A stretch of DNA of 64,000 bases from Neoceratodus forsteri (Eukaryota; Chordata; Ceratodontiformes; Ceratodontidae), in NCBI GenBank assembly GCA_016271365.2, contig CM057454.1:460790501-460854500 (forward strand), written 5' to 3'. Positions 42,791 through 55,240 of this stretch are shown piece after piece. The position numbers and the translations under genes were made by a program. The notes under the pieces were generated by a model. The model was not told where the DNA came from, made no database searches, and was given only the letters and a program-made list of their open reading frames with translations. Position 1 is the first letter of the stretch, and every line of letters begins with the position of its first letter.

Positions 42791-45119
42791 TCTGAGCTCC
42801 TGCGTGGTATGTGGCTGTGCCTCTTTTCTCTCTTTTGCTGCTGCTTCTCTGGTTTTTGTTCCCTCATCTGCCCCTACTTCATCTGCCCCTGTTTATCTCC
42901 TTGTCTGCCCCCCTCACTCTTATTGCCCCTCATTTCTCTGTCCCTCCATCTGTTCCTGGCTTGTTTTAGTCCTTTTGGGATTCTCTCCATTCCCTACCAT
43001 TCCCTGGACTATCCTGAGTCTGCCGCTGCTTGAAGGGAGCACTGACTCCTGCGACCCTGTCTCCTTTCTCCTTGCACTTCTGTTTTTTCTCCACTGTCTA
43101 CTGTCCTCCCAGCCTGTGGACCAGCGTTCCTGATCCTCTTCATTGTCGGCACCATACTGTGCTGCCTCCTCCATTTCCTCACCTCCAATTGCTCCTTCCT
43201 CCTCTGAACTCCACTCTGGGGCTTGTGGTACAACATGTGTGAACAGCTGCAGACCCTACCATCAGTGGGTTTGCCACTATAAGTGCCACCAGTGTAGTAT
43301 TGTTTTTTTACTTTGATTTTCAGCCATGTAAAGTGCATTAGTTGCTCTTTGAAGTCACAGTCACTACACCATTGGTTTCACACAGGTGGCCCATCAGGTA
43401 CCGCCTGCGACTCTGAACTGCATTTGCAGTAGCACTTCATGAGGTAATTTCACTTTAAAATACATTTCATGTGGCTATGATACAATTCATGATGTAATCC
43501 CTCTCCCACGTGAACAGGGTACAGGATTGTCTAATATAGGGAAGAGGCTCACAGAATGTGAAGTCAGCAACCAGAGGACAAGCCAAGGGTGATCCATTTT
43601 AGATTGTCATTCTGTACTTTCATGCCTATCACAAAGGTATTCTACCATCATTCTCCCTTAAAACCCACCAAGCCTTGCGAGCCTGGTGGCACTGAGGGTT
43701 GAAGTGCTGGATGCCTTACCTAACGCTACACCGGTGACTTGGGTTCAGGAACCAGCCCAGGCCATTAGGGGTCAGCAGGGGTGAGAGAGCATTGAGCATC
43801 TGGAGGATTGCTCTACTCTCTCTGGGAGGGAGGATTGTCATCCACCTGTCGATTGCCCTCTAGTGGTGGTTGGGGGATGATGCAGGTAGGAGACCAGAGC
43901 TGGAGGGCATGGGCGTGTGTGTGCCCCACATGCGTGTGATACACCTTATACTGGGAGGGGCACAGAAAAGCAGAAAATGGTGGCAGGGGGCTCCATGAGG
44001 TCCTGCCCTGTTCGGTAGTCCACCATTGTGTCCATTCCCTGGATTTGATTGTGATCTGGGAGGAGGTAGCTTCCTTCCTGGCCATGCCATGGGGTAATCT
44101 GTGGGAGGTCTCGGGGATGGTTGGGGCAGTCGATCTGGCAGATGGGTGGTCGGGATGGAGCTCCTGCCCCCAGCGTGCAGGGGGAGCATAAATATATAAT
44201 TGAAAAAAAAACACACAATCAACTGGTTCAGGAGATTTCTGTAGGAAATAATGTAATTCTTATATTATCTTTTTTATTTATTTTTTGTGTGCAAGTCATC
44301 ATCTCCATTAGGAACCTTTAATGTGTGCATTTCAGTTTAGAGTCAAAGTTGTCACTGTGCTGTGGCTGAACTTCAACTGCAGTTATTGCTCATTAGAACA
44401 ATGGTTAATTAATCAAGAGTTTAATAAAGCACTCAGGGCACTGCTTTAATGGATATCTTCCCTATTCACTGTGTTGCAGACCTTCTTGCTTTTCAAAACC
44501 CAGAGTCATTAAGGAACCCTTGTCTGCAGCCCTGCAGGATTCTGTCAGTATTACTAAAAGCTCATCCTGGAAACAACGGGTTCCCTTTACATTGTATTTA
44601 CCTTTGAGATGAGTTCATCTGCATGGAAATTGTGGACCAACAAGAACTGGGACCAAGTAGTGGCACACTTTGGGCTAATGAAAAAAAAAAAAAGGAAGTG
44701 CTATGGCGGGGACCCCATGTGTTGGTGCTTACAGTAGAAATATTTTCACATGTTGGTTCCCTGTTGCAGGTTTGTATGTCGAGCAGTTGCTCTGGCCTTC
44801 TTGGGAGCTTCTCTGCACCTTTGTGTAACGGGTGATTTAAAGAGTGGGGCTCCAGGCACTGTGAGTCATTCCTCACAGTTGGGCATGCTGGACCCCTACC
44901 ACTGTTGCCTTTTGTCCTTTTCCCCTGCCTCCCTCTCCATGTCCTCTTTCTCACTCCTATTTACTATTGGTTTTGTTCACCTCTGATTGTGTTCTTTTCC
45001 ATTGTATTGCTATGTTTATGTTTTGTTTTGCCTCTTCCCTCCCATACTTTGGTCCCTGGTCTCATTCTGTGCTTCTCCTCCGCTTCCTTCCTCGCTCAAC
45101 CCATGCCAGCATCCATACA
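42791..45119. other. pyrimidine-rich then mixed sequence, no gene seen
   Basis: 42791-43230 and 44880-45119 are C/T-rich on the plus strand with CTGTCTGCC-type words. The middle part (43300-44640) is mixed, with no family motif recognised in its open frames. Confidence 0.35.
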
Positions 45120-45660
45120 GCTTCCTTCCCTAGCTCTGCCTTAGGAGTATTGAGCAACTGTGGCCTGTACTGTCTGCCTGGGATTGAGGTCCAGTTTCAG
45201 CCACCTCTAGCCTCTACTACCTGTCTGCCAGTTTCTGTCCTTACTTGTGCCTCTGGGGTATTGAGTGAAGGTAACCTACCCTGTCTTCTGAGGATGGGAG
45301 TTCTGTCTGCCATTTACTGTTTCTACTATCCATCCATCCTAATCCATCATTCCAGTGGTCTCTGTCCTAGCTCTGCCCAGAAGGGTATTGAGAGAAGGTG
45401 GGCTTGTCCTGTCTGCCAGGCTGGGAGTCCTGCTTTCACCATTTTCACCATGTCTTCCAAGCATGGTTTGTCTTCCATCATCCTGCAGCTCCGTCCCTAG
45501 CTTTGCCTGTTGGGGTATTAAGCAAAGGTAGGTTTGTCCTGTCTGCCAGGGCTGGGTGTCCTGCTCCTCCATTGTTTTCCATCCATTCTTCCCATCATGA
45601 TTTGTTCTCCACCGACCTGCTTCTCTGTCTCTAGCTCTGCCTGGGTGGCTTCGGGCATTG
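45120..45660. repeat. diverged tandem repeat, ~5 units of ~110-135 bp
   Basis: The phrase TAGCTCTGCC...GGGTATTGAG, then AAGGT..GCTTGTCCTGTCTGCC and AGG.TGGGAGTCCTG, recurs starting near 45130, 45250, 45370, 45497 and (partly) 45632. Unit lengths vary, so the array is old. Confidence 0.6.
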
Positions 45661-45849
45661 ACCGAATTTCACCGCCTGCCACTGTTTTGGGTCATTTCCT
45701 TGTGTGTAGTTCCTTTTCCATCCATCCTCTGCCTGCTGTGGATCCACTTGCTGCTGACCTCAACCAGACTCCTATTGCATTATTGCACTGAATATTTGGC
45801 ATTCCGTTTACTGCCTGGTCTGTGCTGCTTTGCTCATGGTGGCCTGTTC

Positions 45850-46075
45850 TAATCTGTCCAGATTAGTTTCTGAACTGAACATTTAGCCTGACATACTTAA
45901 ATTTTATTGAAGTTGATATTTATAGTACTATAGTTTTATGGATTTTAATATTCTGATTATTATGTGTGTTTTTAAATAGTTATTTTTTGTTTGGTCTATG
46001 TACAGTGCCTTGGTTTTAGAAAGGCACTTTTGCAAATAAAGATTTCTTTCATTCATTCATTCATTCCACATATTC
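45850..46075 (+). repeat. LINE 3' end with (ATTC)n tail
   Basis: The sequence TGTACAGTGCCTTGGTTTTA, then AAAGGCACTTTTGCAAATAA, ends in an ATTCATTCATTCATTCC tail near 46070. This is the form of a CR1/L2-group 3' terminus. Flanking segments at about 45700-45840 and 46085-46220 resemble each other, so the insertion split a pre-existing direct repeat. Confidence 0.55.
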
Positions 46076-46315
46076 AGTTCCTTCCTTCCTTCCATCCATC
46101 GTCTGCCTGCTTCGGTTCCCATTTATGCTGAACTCACCTGGATGCATGTTGCACTGTTGTACTGAACTTTTGGACTTCTGTTTGCTGCCTGGTCTGTGAT
46201 GCTCTGCTCGGGTTCTCCATTTCCCTCACATCTGGGACTGCCCGTTGTGCTCTCAAGTGCTGTTTCCTGTCAGCTGTGTCGATTCCTGGAACTTTGGCTC
46301 TTTGTTCTGTGTGCC

Positions 46316-47090
46316 ATTTGGGGCTTTCCAAGTACACCACCGTCTACCACTTAACCACTCTTTGGATTACCCTCCCTGGGTCCATCCTTGCCTCAAGCTT
46401 CCAGAACCCTTTTATCCATCCTACCAGTGCTTGAATCATTCGTTGGATTACGCTTCTACTATCTGGCTCTCATTCATCTATGATTCTGTTCACTGTCTCC
46501 TGCATTCAAGCATCAAGTCAATTACATTTCAACATTTATCTTTAGTTCCAAGTCCTTATCTTCATGTATTCAGCACTCAACCATCTGGGATTCCGCCTCC
46601 TCAATTCCTGGCATATGTCCCTCATGTTTGGCATCAGTACTCCTACATGGATTTCTAAAGCCTATCTGTTTCCTTCCTGCAAGATTTTCCTGATCTAGCT
46701 ATTACTTCACCTACACATGGCTTCATAGCCCTTAGATAGCATGGAAGCACCATTACCTGCCTTCAGTCGCTACCAACTTGTGCTCGGCTCTCTCCAGGAC
46801 TCAACCGTAGGATCTACTTTCTTCTACCACTCAGAATGCAACCAGAGAATGACTCCTGCAAGCCTTCTTCATCCTGGCATTCTCCTCATGAGCATCCTTA
46901 ATAAATCCTTTGACACTGATCATTAGCACCAGTAAGATGTACTTAATTCCATCCTGAGGTACTCGATCAGCACCATATTCTTTCTGCTTTGCAAAAGTCC
47001 TCCAGAGCTACCCATTCTCACCTGGTCCATCAATTTCAAAATCCGCCTCCATATCCAATCAAATGGTGCCAGCTCATTAGAATGCACTCA
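46316..47090. repeat. first copy of ~1.5-kb diverged tandem duplication
   Basis: Starts ATTTGGGGCTTTCCAAGTA. Shared landmarks with the second copy are CTGGGTCCATCCTTGCCTCA, CTCATTCATCTAT, ATCCTGAGGTACTCGATCAG and TCCATATCCAATCA...CAGCTCATTAG. Offsets to the second copy fall from 1535 to about 1439, consistent with indels. Confidence 0.55.
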
Positions 47091-47850
47091 TCATTCCATT
47101 CAAGCTCACTTAAGATAGCCTTCCTTGTATCTACTATCATGTACTTAGGCACCATGCCTCTCCAATGGGCTGATTATTCCTCTTTCCTTGGCTAACATGG
47201 AATAACCATTTCCCAACCTCTCTACATTCTCATATACGACTTCATCTCATCTTTGGGATTCACCAAACATGTGAAGTGTCTCTTCATGATCATTCAATTC
47301 CAGTTGCCTCAGCTTATCCAGTCTCATGTCTATTCTAGTCAATAACATTCTTTAAAGCACGTTTCACCTGTCTGCATTATCCAAGTCATCTCATTCTGCA
47401 AATTTCTTGCCCAGTCAGCTGATATATCCTTCTTTGTATATGTACTATTCAATCAGTTATACCATCCCGATGCTGAATTCTTATTGCTCCATTCCTTCCT
47501 TCCACATATCACAACCAAAATCCTGGACGTCATTCAGTCCCAATCTGTCTACCATCCTCTGGATCTTCCTATGACTTGGACTTCTACTTCACTTCATGGC
47601 TTAGCATGCCTACATCATCAATGACTCAGATGACAGGTCCAGTATTAAAAATACTCTTCACCCAAATCAGAACCGATTACTGTGGCATGCCTTGCCTCTG
47701 GCTCCTCCACGCCTGGGCTTCATTAGCCTTCCAGCCTACATGATTTTCTGTCACTGTTTACCCTGGATTGTACCTGGATTTGGTCACCTCTCCTTCCTCA
47801 CCATCAGATTGGCTCTGGATTGCCTCCTGGATGCCCTCCTTCTGTCTTCC

Positions 47851-48520
47851 ATTTGGGGATTTCAAGTATACCCCATCTAGTGCTCAGCCATTCTTTGATG
47901 TCATCACCTGGATCCATCCTTGCCTCAGGCTTGCAGTAACCATTCCTCCTTTCCACTATGTCTCTTCCATCCAGTGCTTAAATTGTTTCTGGAATTACAG
48001 ATTTGCCATCCACCTCTCATTCATCTACTATTCTATAGATCGACTCCAGCTCTCTAGTGCTACTTCAATTATATCTCCGGCATCCACCAAGACTTTCCTA
48101 TTCTGCCAACAGTCCTTCACCTACATGCCATCATAAAACTTCAGTCTGCTCGAAAGCACTTTCACCTCTTTAATCACTACCATCTTATGCTTGGCCATCC
48201 TTCTGAATTAAACATATTGGGGATCTACAGCTCATCCTCCTCCTTGGACACCTTCCTTGTAAACTAATACAAATTACTGAGTTCAGAATCATGGCAGCTT
48301 CTTCATCCTGTTTTTCTCCTTAAGACACCTCAATGAACTCCTCTTCAAACCTGATTCCTAGAACCATAAACACACATTTACTTTCATCCTGAAATACCCA
48401 ATCTCCACTGTGATTGAACAGTTTCCACAGCAGCAGTTCATACTCTATCAATTGGCAAGCCAGTCTACCATTTTGAAATTCTCCTCCATGTCCAGTCAGT
48501 GGCAACAGCTCATAACCAGT
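47851..48520. repeat. second copy of ~1.5-kb diverged tandem duplication
   Basis: Starts ATTTGGGGATTTCAAGTA. Collinear landmarks are CTGGATCCATCCTTGCCTCA, CTCATTCATCTAC, ATCCTGAAATACCCAATC and TCCATGTCCAGTCA...CAGCTCATAAC. No coding sequence is apparent on either strand. Confidence 0.55.
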
Positions 48521-48907
48521 CCTGATTCCTTCATCTCTATGCCTTAATACAGTTCACTAGACCTCCATGAAATAGGCATCAAATACCATCCAATCCACTT
48601 TATCTCCTACCATAGACATCTCATACTTTGATCAAATCTATCCATCATCCTCCAGCCTAGTCCTTCCTGGACATCGATCATCTAAACCAACTATGAACCC
48701 TAATACATGAGCTAGCTGCAAATACCTTATTCAATAGGCAAGCTCTACCACTTAGGTATTCAGCTCCTGCTCCTAACCTTCTCCATCAAGGACTCCTTAC
48801 ATTATCCACTCGATGGAACACTCATCAAGACCAAGTAAAACATAAGGCAATCATTACCTTTAATGTCTTTAAAAGATTCTCAGCCCAGATGGTTAACTGA
48901 TCTGTGT
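48521..48907. other. pyrimidine-rich sequence, no gene seen
   Basis: Continues the C/T-rich, G-poor composition of the block up to the LINE insertion. Confidence 0.4.
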
Positions 48908-49912
48908 AAGGACTCTTGAGGGTTGTGGAGGCTAAAGTGCATTCAAGCTTACTTTATGCCTCAGAAGAGTGGGCAACAGTAGTCCCTAAACAGTTAGAAG
49001 TACAATTAAATAAATTATTTAGGTATATTCTTAAAATACCACAATCAGTGCCTGCACCAATAGTAAGAGCAGAATTGGGACAGCTTCCCATTGAAGAATA
49101 TATTGTGAAAGGAGAATTTTATTTTTACTTAAATTGTTCTTGTGCCCAGAGCATAGGATACTGAGAATGTGTTTAGAGGAGGAGATCGAATATACATCTT
49201 TGGGATACAGATTTCCAAATATAGATTGCATAGCAATTTGACTATATCCATTGGGGTTGGGCCATTTATTATATCAAATCCACTCCCTCCCTTTTAGAGA
49301 CATAAAATCCAAGTGAAAGAAAGAGTCAGGAACAACTTCATTAGTAAGGACATGGAGCAGATTCAGTCCTATACAAACTTTATGTGGTACAAAAAATCAA
49401 AATTATGCCATATTGCTGAACCATATCTATTGATATTGGCTTGTCCTGATCTTAGAAGAATTATAACTAGATTCAGAATGGAGCTTTACTACTCACACAG
49501 TGTATATTTCGCTCAGAAAAGGAAGGGAGTGGAAAATGATAAATGTGTGTGCAATTTAAACATGGGGGATAATCTAAAACATGTTACCTTGATATGCCCA
49601 TTATATCAGAAACATAGATCTTTTTGGCTAGGACCATTTTAAGGGACCTTAGACACTCCCCACCGACAAAAATACTCATGAAATTGTTTATATCTAACGA
49701 TGTACAGGTGTTGACAAGACTTGCATGTTTTCTAAAACTTACAAAGTTATAGGATGGTGTCTAATTAATATCTTGTACACAGATTCTGTATTTATTGACA
49801 TGGAAACTTGTTTATGTTAATGTATGTATTTTTATATGCTACTGTTCTATTTATTATAATACTATTTTGTAATGGTTTTATGCTGAACAAACAAAAAACA
49901 TTTTGATTTGAC
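48908..49912 (+). pseudogene. Ingi/Vingi-like LINE, 5'-truncated 3' end
   Basis: Plus-strand pieces VVEAKVHSSLLYASEEWATV, LFRYILKIPQSVPAPIVRAE, LGQLPIEEYIV, FRMELYYSHSVYF and the zinc-knuckle-like KCVCNLNMGDNLKHVTLICP correspond to the C-terminal part of the reverse transcriptase at 15262-17465. Only about the last 250 codons are present, with frameshifts. The end is TATGCTGAACAAACAAAAAA, then CATTTTGATTT. GACTC occurs at both junctions (about 48911 and 49911), a possible short target duplication. Confidence 0.7.
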
Positions 49913-50603
49913 TCCTCGCATTCTCTCTATAAGATTTCTCAATAGTGATACTTAGTGAATTTATTGAACTTGAACCATTATCTACACTTAAATATCCAAT
50001 ATTTCATCATTTGTCCAGCTTCTCCAATTTTATGTATCCTAAAATATCTACCATCATCCTCTTTAACTAATCTCAGAAAAAGCTTGCCAGCATTACAAAC
50101 TCCTTGATACAATCAAAGGACCTCATTATTTCTTCCTTCCTCACCATTCTGAAGATCTGTTAGATCACATCAAGGAATCCCTTTATATCACCATCCACAT
50201 GTAGTGAACTCCAGAATCCCAGTTATAAAGCTAACGCTCCTCCATATGTTCCAGTCTATATTATCTTATGTATGCTCTCAAGACCTTAATACCAACTACC
50301 ACAAAAGAAATCCTGGCATCATTCAAACTACACATCTTCCTTCCTCCGGGACATCTGACCTGGATTCTCCTTCTATTTCCAGAATCAACCATCCTACTCA
50401 TACCAACAAAGATTCAGAGGATAAGACTCTTCGACATAATGAGAATCAAAAACTCAGTCCAAATCATTCAGGATTATCTCTTCATGGCTTGCCCAGATGA
50501 CAGGCAGGTCAGTGGCCATGGGTCTGCAGAGGTTTCCTCCTCTCCTGCATGCTACTGGTCACACTCTCTGTGAGTTGGAGGTGGTAATCTCAAGCTAATA
50601 ACC
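49913..50603. other. continuation of pyrimidine-rich block, no gene seen
   Basis: Composition and wording (CATCATC, CTTCC, CTCCA) match the sequence before the LINE insertion, so the LINE appears to have interrupted one block. The open frame 50204-50573 has no motif. Confidence 0.4.
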
Positions 50604-50890
50604 TAATAGTCTTCAGGTGAAGCTACCTCTGGCTGGAAGCTGCAACACTGGACTTAAGATTTGCAAGAAAGTGAGTTGTGCTCACAACAGAGGGAGGTGA
50701 ACCTTACAATTTACAATAGTCTTTGGTTTGAAGCAGATTCCTTAGGAAAGTTAATATTCTTCAGGTGGAGGATACTTCTAACTGAAGGGTGAAATAAGGA
50801 ACTTAGAATTATCAGAAAAGGCAGTCTTTCAATCAACAAAGGGAGGTGGAGCTTGCTTTACTTTTGTTACAATTGTTAAGATTTTCAGTG
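50604..50890. repeat. diverged 147-bp tandem pair upstream of CR1
   Basis: Units start TAATAGTCTTCAGGTGAAG (50605) and TAATATTCTTCAGGTGGAG (50752). They share CAACAGAGGGAGGTGAACCT versus CAACAAAGGGAGGTGGAGCT. They may be 5' monomers of the downstream CR1. Confidence 0.55.
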
Positions 50891-51401
50891 CAGAAAGAGT
50901 TTCAACCCACAGGGGCTTAATATTGTTTTCTGTGTCTGCCCTTCTGCACAGCTGACGTGTTTTGGGGCTGACTGCTTTCAGAGCACAAGTCACCAGGCTG
51001 TTTTGGAGCTGGGGAGGTTTACCTGTGTCTGACTTGGATGTTTGGATTGTTCTCTGTTTGATTAGCAGGGTATTTTCTCTGTCAAATTGTCATGTAGGGC
51101 ATCTTGCTGACAGGAAGGCACTCATTGCAGCGGTAGGTCAGAGCTTTTAGCTGATTGTTTTGTGAGGGCACAGTTTAGGCCCAAACTCTTCCCACCCCTC
51201 ACCCCATCACCCCTGGAAATAGTTCCTTTATACCTGGGGTTCTGACATCATTTCCTCAAGAGGGCAAGGTGCATATCACTGTCATATCCTCTCTAGCACA
51301 CTGCACTGACAATATAAGCATACACATTATATAAATACATATATTTCTATATAACACACCAATCACACACACACACAAAAAACTAAACAAGGTAGACAGT
51401 T

Positions 51402-52320
51402 ATGTGGGGAGTAGTGCAATGTAATGGCTGTGGGGCAGCAGTCTTCCGAGAGTCTTTCTGGAGGCTGAGATGCTGCCCTGTTTGCAGACAACTATCTGCC
51501 CTGAGGGAGGAAGTTGCCCGTCTTCAGGCAGCACTGGACAGTAGCAAGGAAACCTCCCCCATCCAGAGAGCACCAGAGCCACCACCACTACCTCAGAGGT
51601 TGTGAAGAAAGCACAGCAGTTGGACCACAGTGGGCTCAGGGAGGGTAAGGGTGGTGGAACAGAGGCACACCCAGTCAGTTGTTCCACTCCACAATCCATA
51701 CGCCATTCTGGGGGAGTATAGTTCCCCTATGGATGCACCCGCAGAGGAGACTAAGGAGGGTGCAGACAACCGTCACAAGGGAGGCCCTCAGGAAGGAGGC
51801 AGAGGGCACCACAGGGAAAGGAAGCAGCTCCTGGTGGGGGACTCAATTATTAGGGGGATAGAACTGGGGGGAGCAGGGAAAACTGAAGTAAGGTGCCTGC
51901 CTGGTGCCATGGCTTGGAGGGACAGGAAGCACATCCTTAGGATCACGAGAACAGTTGCACGGGAGTCTGAGCTGGAAGTCATTGTCCACCTAGGGACAAA
52001 TGACTTGCCCATCATGAGATTAGAGCAGTGCAGAAGGACTTTTATAGAGTTGGGAGGGGCTTAGACAAGTAGCACACACAGTATCCTTCTCAGAGGTGCT
52101 GCCTGTCAGTGGCATGGGTGAGGTGAGGTACTTTGCACCATGCAGTTTAATGAATGGTTGAAAAATGGTGTGGAGCACAGGGGTTTGGCTTCACTGGGGA
52201 CTGGGGTTCCACCTGGAGGGACACCAGCCTATACTGGCAGGATGGTCTGCATCTGTCCAGGAAGGAACAAGTCTTTTGGGGCAATCGGTTTAAATGCTTC
52301 ATTGGCAAGCTTTTAAACTA
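51402..52320 (+). pseudogene. CR1 ORF1: zinc/coiled-coil N-terminus plus SGNH esterase
   Basis: The first frame has VQCNGCGAAVF...CCPVCRQLSAL, two CxxC pairs typical of the CR1 ORF1 zinc motif, then a coiled-coil LREEVARLQAAL. After a stop at about 51603 a second frame gives the esterase part: LLVGDSIIRGIELGGAG with the nucleophile Ser, VRCLPGAMAWRDR, and VIVHLGTNDLPI with block III intact. The C-terminal DG.H block lies in another frame near 52240-52260. This copy retains the N-terminal zinc part missing from the 19238 copy, but it is broken by at least two frame changes. Confidence 0.75.
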
Positions 52321-52495
52321 GTCAAGGGGAAACTGATAAGCAACAGGAAAATCCCAGCCCCCTACAAAACAGGGTACTAAATGAGAAAAGACCAAGGTAG
52401 AAAGGTCAGTGGGGATGCAGCTACAGAAGGTAAAGCCATCAAAAATGGAGAGCAATGAGTACCAATGCCCATAGTCTGGTAATAAGCTTCCTGAA

Positions 52496-55000
52496 TTAGT
52501 GGCCTTGATGGAGGAGGAACATCTGGATATTGTGGCAGTCACAGAAACATGGTACACACAGAACCATGACTGGGATGTAAACATATCAGGATACACTATC
52601 TACAGGGGAACAGGGAGGGTAAAAGAGGAGGAGGAGTAGCTCTTCACAGAAGAGAAGGAATCAAAGCAACAGAACAAAAAGGTAAACAGGGAGGAGAAGA
52701 AGCACTTTGGTCAATTTGAGGCAGGCGATGGCACCACAATCCGCACAGGGGTTAGAGACAGACTCTCTCAGGGGAGGAAATGGACAAGGAAATGATAGAA
52801 AGTATACTTAGAATGGCAGATAAAGGGAGATATTGCTGATGGGTGATCTGAATATGCCAGATGTTAACTGGAGTGCAGTTGCAGCAGCCACTTCTAAGAG
52901 TGGGGTTATTCTAGATGCCCTACAGGGGGCATGCCTTAGACAACTAGTATTGGAACCCACTCGAGAGGGAGCAATCTTAGACCTGGTCCTCTCAAATGGA
53001 GATGGGGAGAGGATCACAGATGTAGAAGTGGGTAGCCATCTGGGAACTAGCGACCATCGAACAGTGTGGTTCACAATAAACACAGCAATAGAGTCAAGCC
53101 ATACAAAGGCAAAAGTATGGGACTTCAGGAGTGCTGACTTTGCCAAAATGGGTAAGTGCCTAAGGAATGCACTAGCAAATGGGCAGGAAGGAGGGGTGGA
53201 AGAACAATGGGGAATAATAAAAACTGCCATTACATAGGTAACAAGCCTTTGTGTGAAGCAAATAAACAAAACAAAACGATGTAAGAAACCACTATGGTTC
53301 TCAAAGGAGGTGACAGTGAAGGTTCAAGAGAAAAGAAAGCATTCAGAAAGTACGAGGAATCACAGAATGAGCAGGACAGAGAACTGTATCAGTTAAAGCA
53401 AAGGAAGCTGGGAAGCAGTCAGAACAGCAAAGGCCCAAACTGAGGAAAGATAGCCAACTCAGTTAAGAAGGGATAAAACTTTTTAGGTACATCAGGGAGT
53501 GAAGGAAGACCAAGGGAGGATAGAGAGGCTTAATAAAGGGGAGGGGGGTGGGCAGAGGGTGACTGTGAAAAGGCAGAGATACTAAACTAATATTTTTGCT
53601 CAGTATTTACAAATGAAGAGGAGGAGGTACCTAAAACAAACAATAGAAACACTCTGGATAAAGAAGTTGATACTAGCCCATTTACAGAAGAAAGGGTTCT
53701 GAAAGAACTCTTAAAACTGAAGGTGGACAAAGCAATGGGGCCTGATGGGATTCATCCCAGAATTCTAAAAGAACTAAGGGTAGAACTAGTAACACCACTG
53801 ACTACCCTTTTTAACAAATCGTGGGAGGATGGGGTGGTACCTGAGGACTGGAGGAGGGCAGATGTGATTCCCCTTCACAAAAGTGGGAGCAGGGCAGAAG
53901 CAGAAAACTACAGACCTGTTAGTTTAACCTCAGTGATAGGGAAAATGATGGAATCGCTTCTGAAGGAAAGTATTGTCGAGTACCTAGAGGCCAGAGGGGC
54001 ACAGGACCCAAGGCAGCATGGATTCATAGTGGGAAGGTCATGCCAGATGAATCTAATAGATTTCTTTGACTGGGTGACCAAAGTAGTAGATCATGGAGGG
54101 GCTGTGGAAATGGCCTACCTAGACTTCAGCAAGACATTGACTCAGTCCCACACAAAAGATTAATATACAAGTTGGCCAGCCTGGGAGTGGGTCCCAAGAT
54201 GATAGCCTGGGTAAAGAATTGGCTGAAGAATAGGACACAGAGAGTAATAGTAAATGGAGTCCACTCTGAAGAATGGGGGTACTAGTGGGGTGCCACAGGG
54301 TTCAGTATTAGATTCGGTCCTCTTCAATGTCTTTGTGTTTACATTGCAGAGGGACTGGAAGGAAAAGTATGTCTCTTTGCAGATGACACAAAGATCTGCA
54401 ACAGAGTTGATGTACAAGTGCGGTGGAAAGAATGAGAAGGACTTGGCAAGGTTAGAGGAATGGTCAAATGTATGGCAGCTTAGGTTTAATGCTAAGAAGT
54501 GCAAGGTAATGCACCCGGGAAACAAAACCCAGGGAAGAGACGATGGGGGGTGAGATACTAACAACAACAAAATGGAAAGGAGGGCTGGGGGATACTGGGA
54601 TGCATAGGGAGAGGCATCACCAGTAGAAAACAGGAAGTTGTTATCCCTCTGTACAGACAGCTGGTGAGACCCCATCTGGAGTACTGTGTGCAGTTCTGGA
54701 AACCCAATATCCGCAAGGACATAGACAAGATGGAAGCTGTCCAGAGGAGGGCAACTAAAATGGTGCAGGGTTTGCACCAGAAGACATATGAAGAGTGACT
54801 ACAGGAGCTTAATATGTATAGTCTCGAGGAAAGGAGGGAGAGGGGGGACATGATAGAAACTTTCAAGTACCTCAAGGGAATCAACAAAGTCCAAGAGGGT
54901 AGCATCTTTCAAAAAAGAGAGTGCAAGAACAAGGGGCACAATTTGAAGATACGGGGGGCGGTTTGGGGAGGTAATGTAAGGAAGCATTTTTCACAGAGAG
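52496..55000 (+). pseudogene. CR1 ORF2: endonuclease and reverse transcriptase
   Basis: The endonuclease has LDIVAVTETW (about 52530), MGDLNMPDVNWSAVAAAT (52836) and LGTSDHRTVWF with the SDH motif intact (about 53045). RT begins DKAMGPDGIHPRILKEL (53726), continues VPEDWRRADVIPLHKSGS, ENYRPVSLTSVIGKMMESLL, QHGFIVGRSCQMNLIDFFD and YLDFSKTLTQS. It then changes frame. GVPQGSVLDSVLFNVFV follows at about 54288, and VCLFADDTKICN with the catalytic FADD box lies in a further frame near 54370. The C-terminal part includes FKYLKGINKVQEG at about 54865. Multiple frameshifts mean no active product, but the active-site residues I can see are retained. Confidence 0.8.
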
Positions 55001-55240
55001 GGTTGTGATGCATGGAATGGCTCGGAGGAGGTTGTGGAGTCAAAACAGTGGTTGAATTCAAGCATGGGACAGCCATAGGGCAATTCTAGGGGTGGGGTAG
55101 AAAGAAGTAGGCTGCTGGTTAACTAGGATCTGCAGCTTATCCATTAGGTAAGGAAATGGGCAGACTGGGTGGACCAAGTGGTCCTTATCTGCCATCAAAT
55201 TCCTATGTTTCTATGTTTCTATAAACTCTGGCAAACCTTT

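Larger units (their letters stand above)
51390..55222 (+). mobile_element. CR1 LINE with both ORFs and 3' tail
   Basis: A plus-strand copy with ORF1 (51402-52064 plus a decayed remainder to about 52320) and ORF2 (about 52496-55000). Its 3' end reads GTGGTCCTTATCTGCCATCA, then AATTCCTATGTTTCTATGTT, where the (TATGTTTC)n tail at 55202-55221 is the CR1-type terminal octamer-like repeat. The same 3' end occurs inverted at 63756-64000. Coding is broken by several frameshifts. Confidence 0.85.

Noticed and set aside
43813..44222. Overlapping minus-strand frames resembling a proline/histidine-rich protein
   Set aside because: Three frames are open at once over the same stretch, typical of stop-poor composition and not of coding; no motif.
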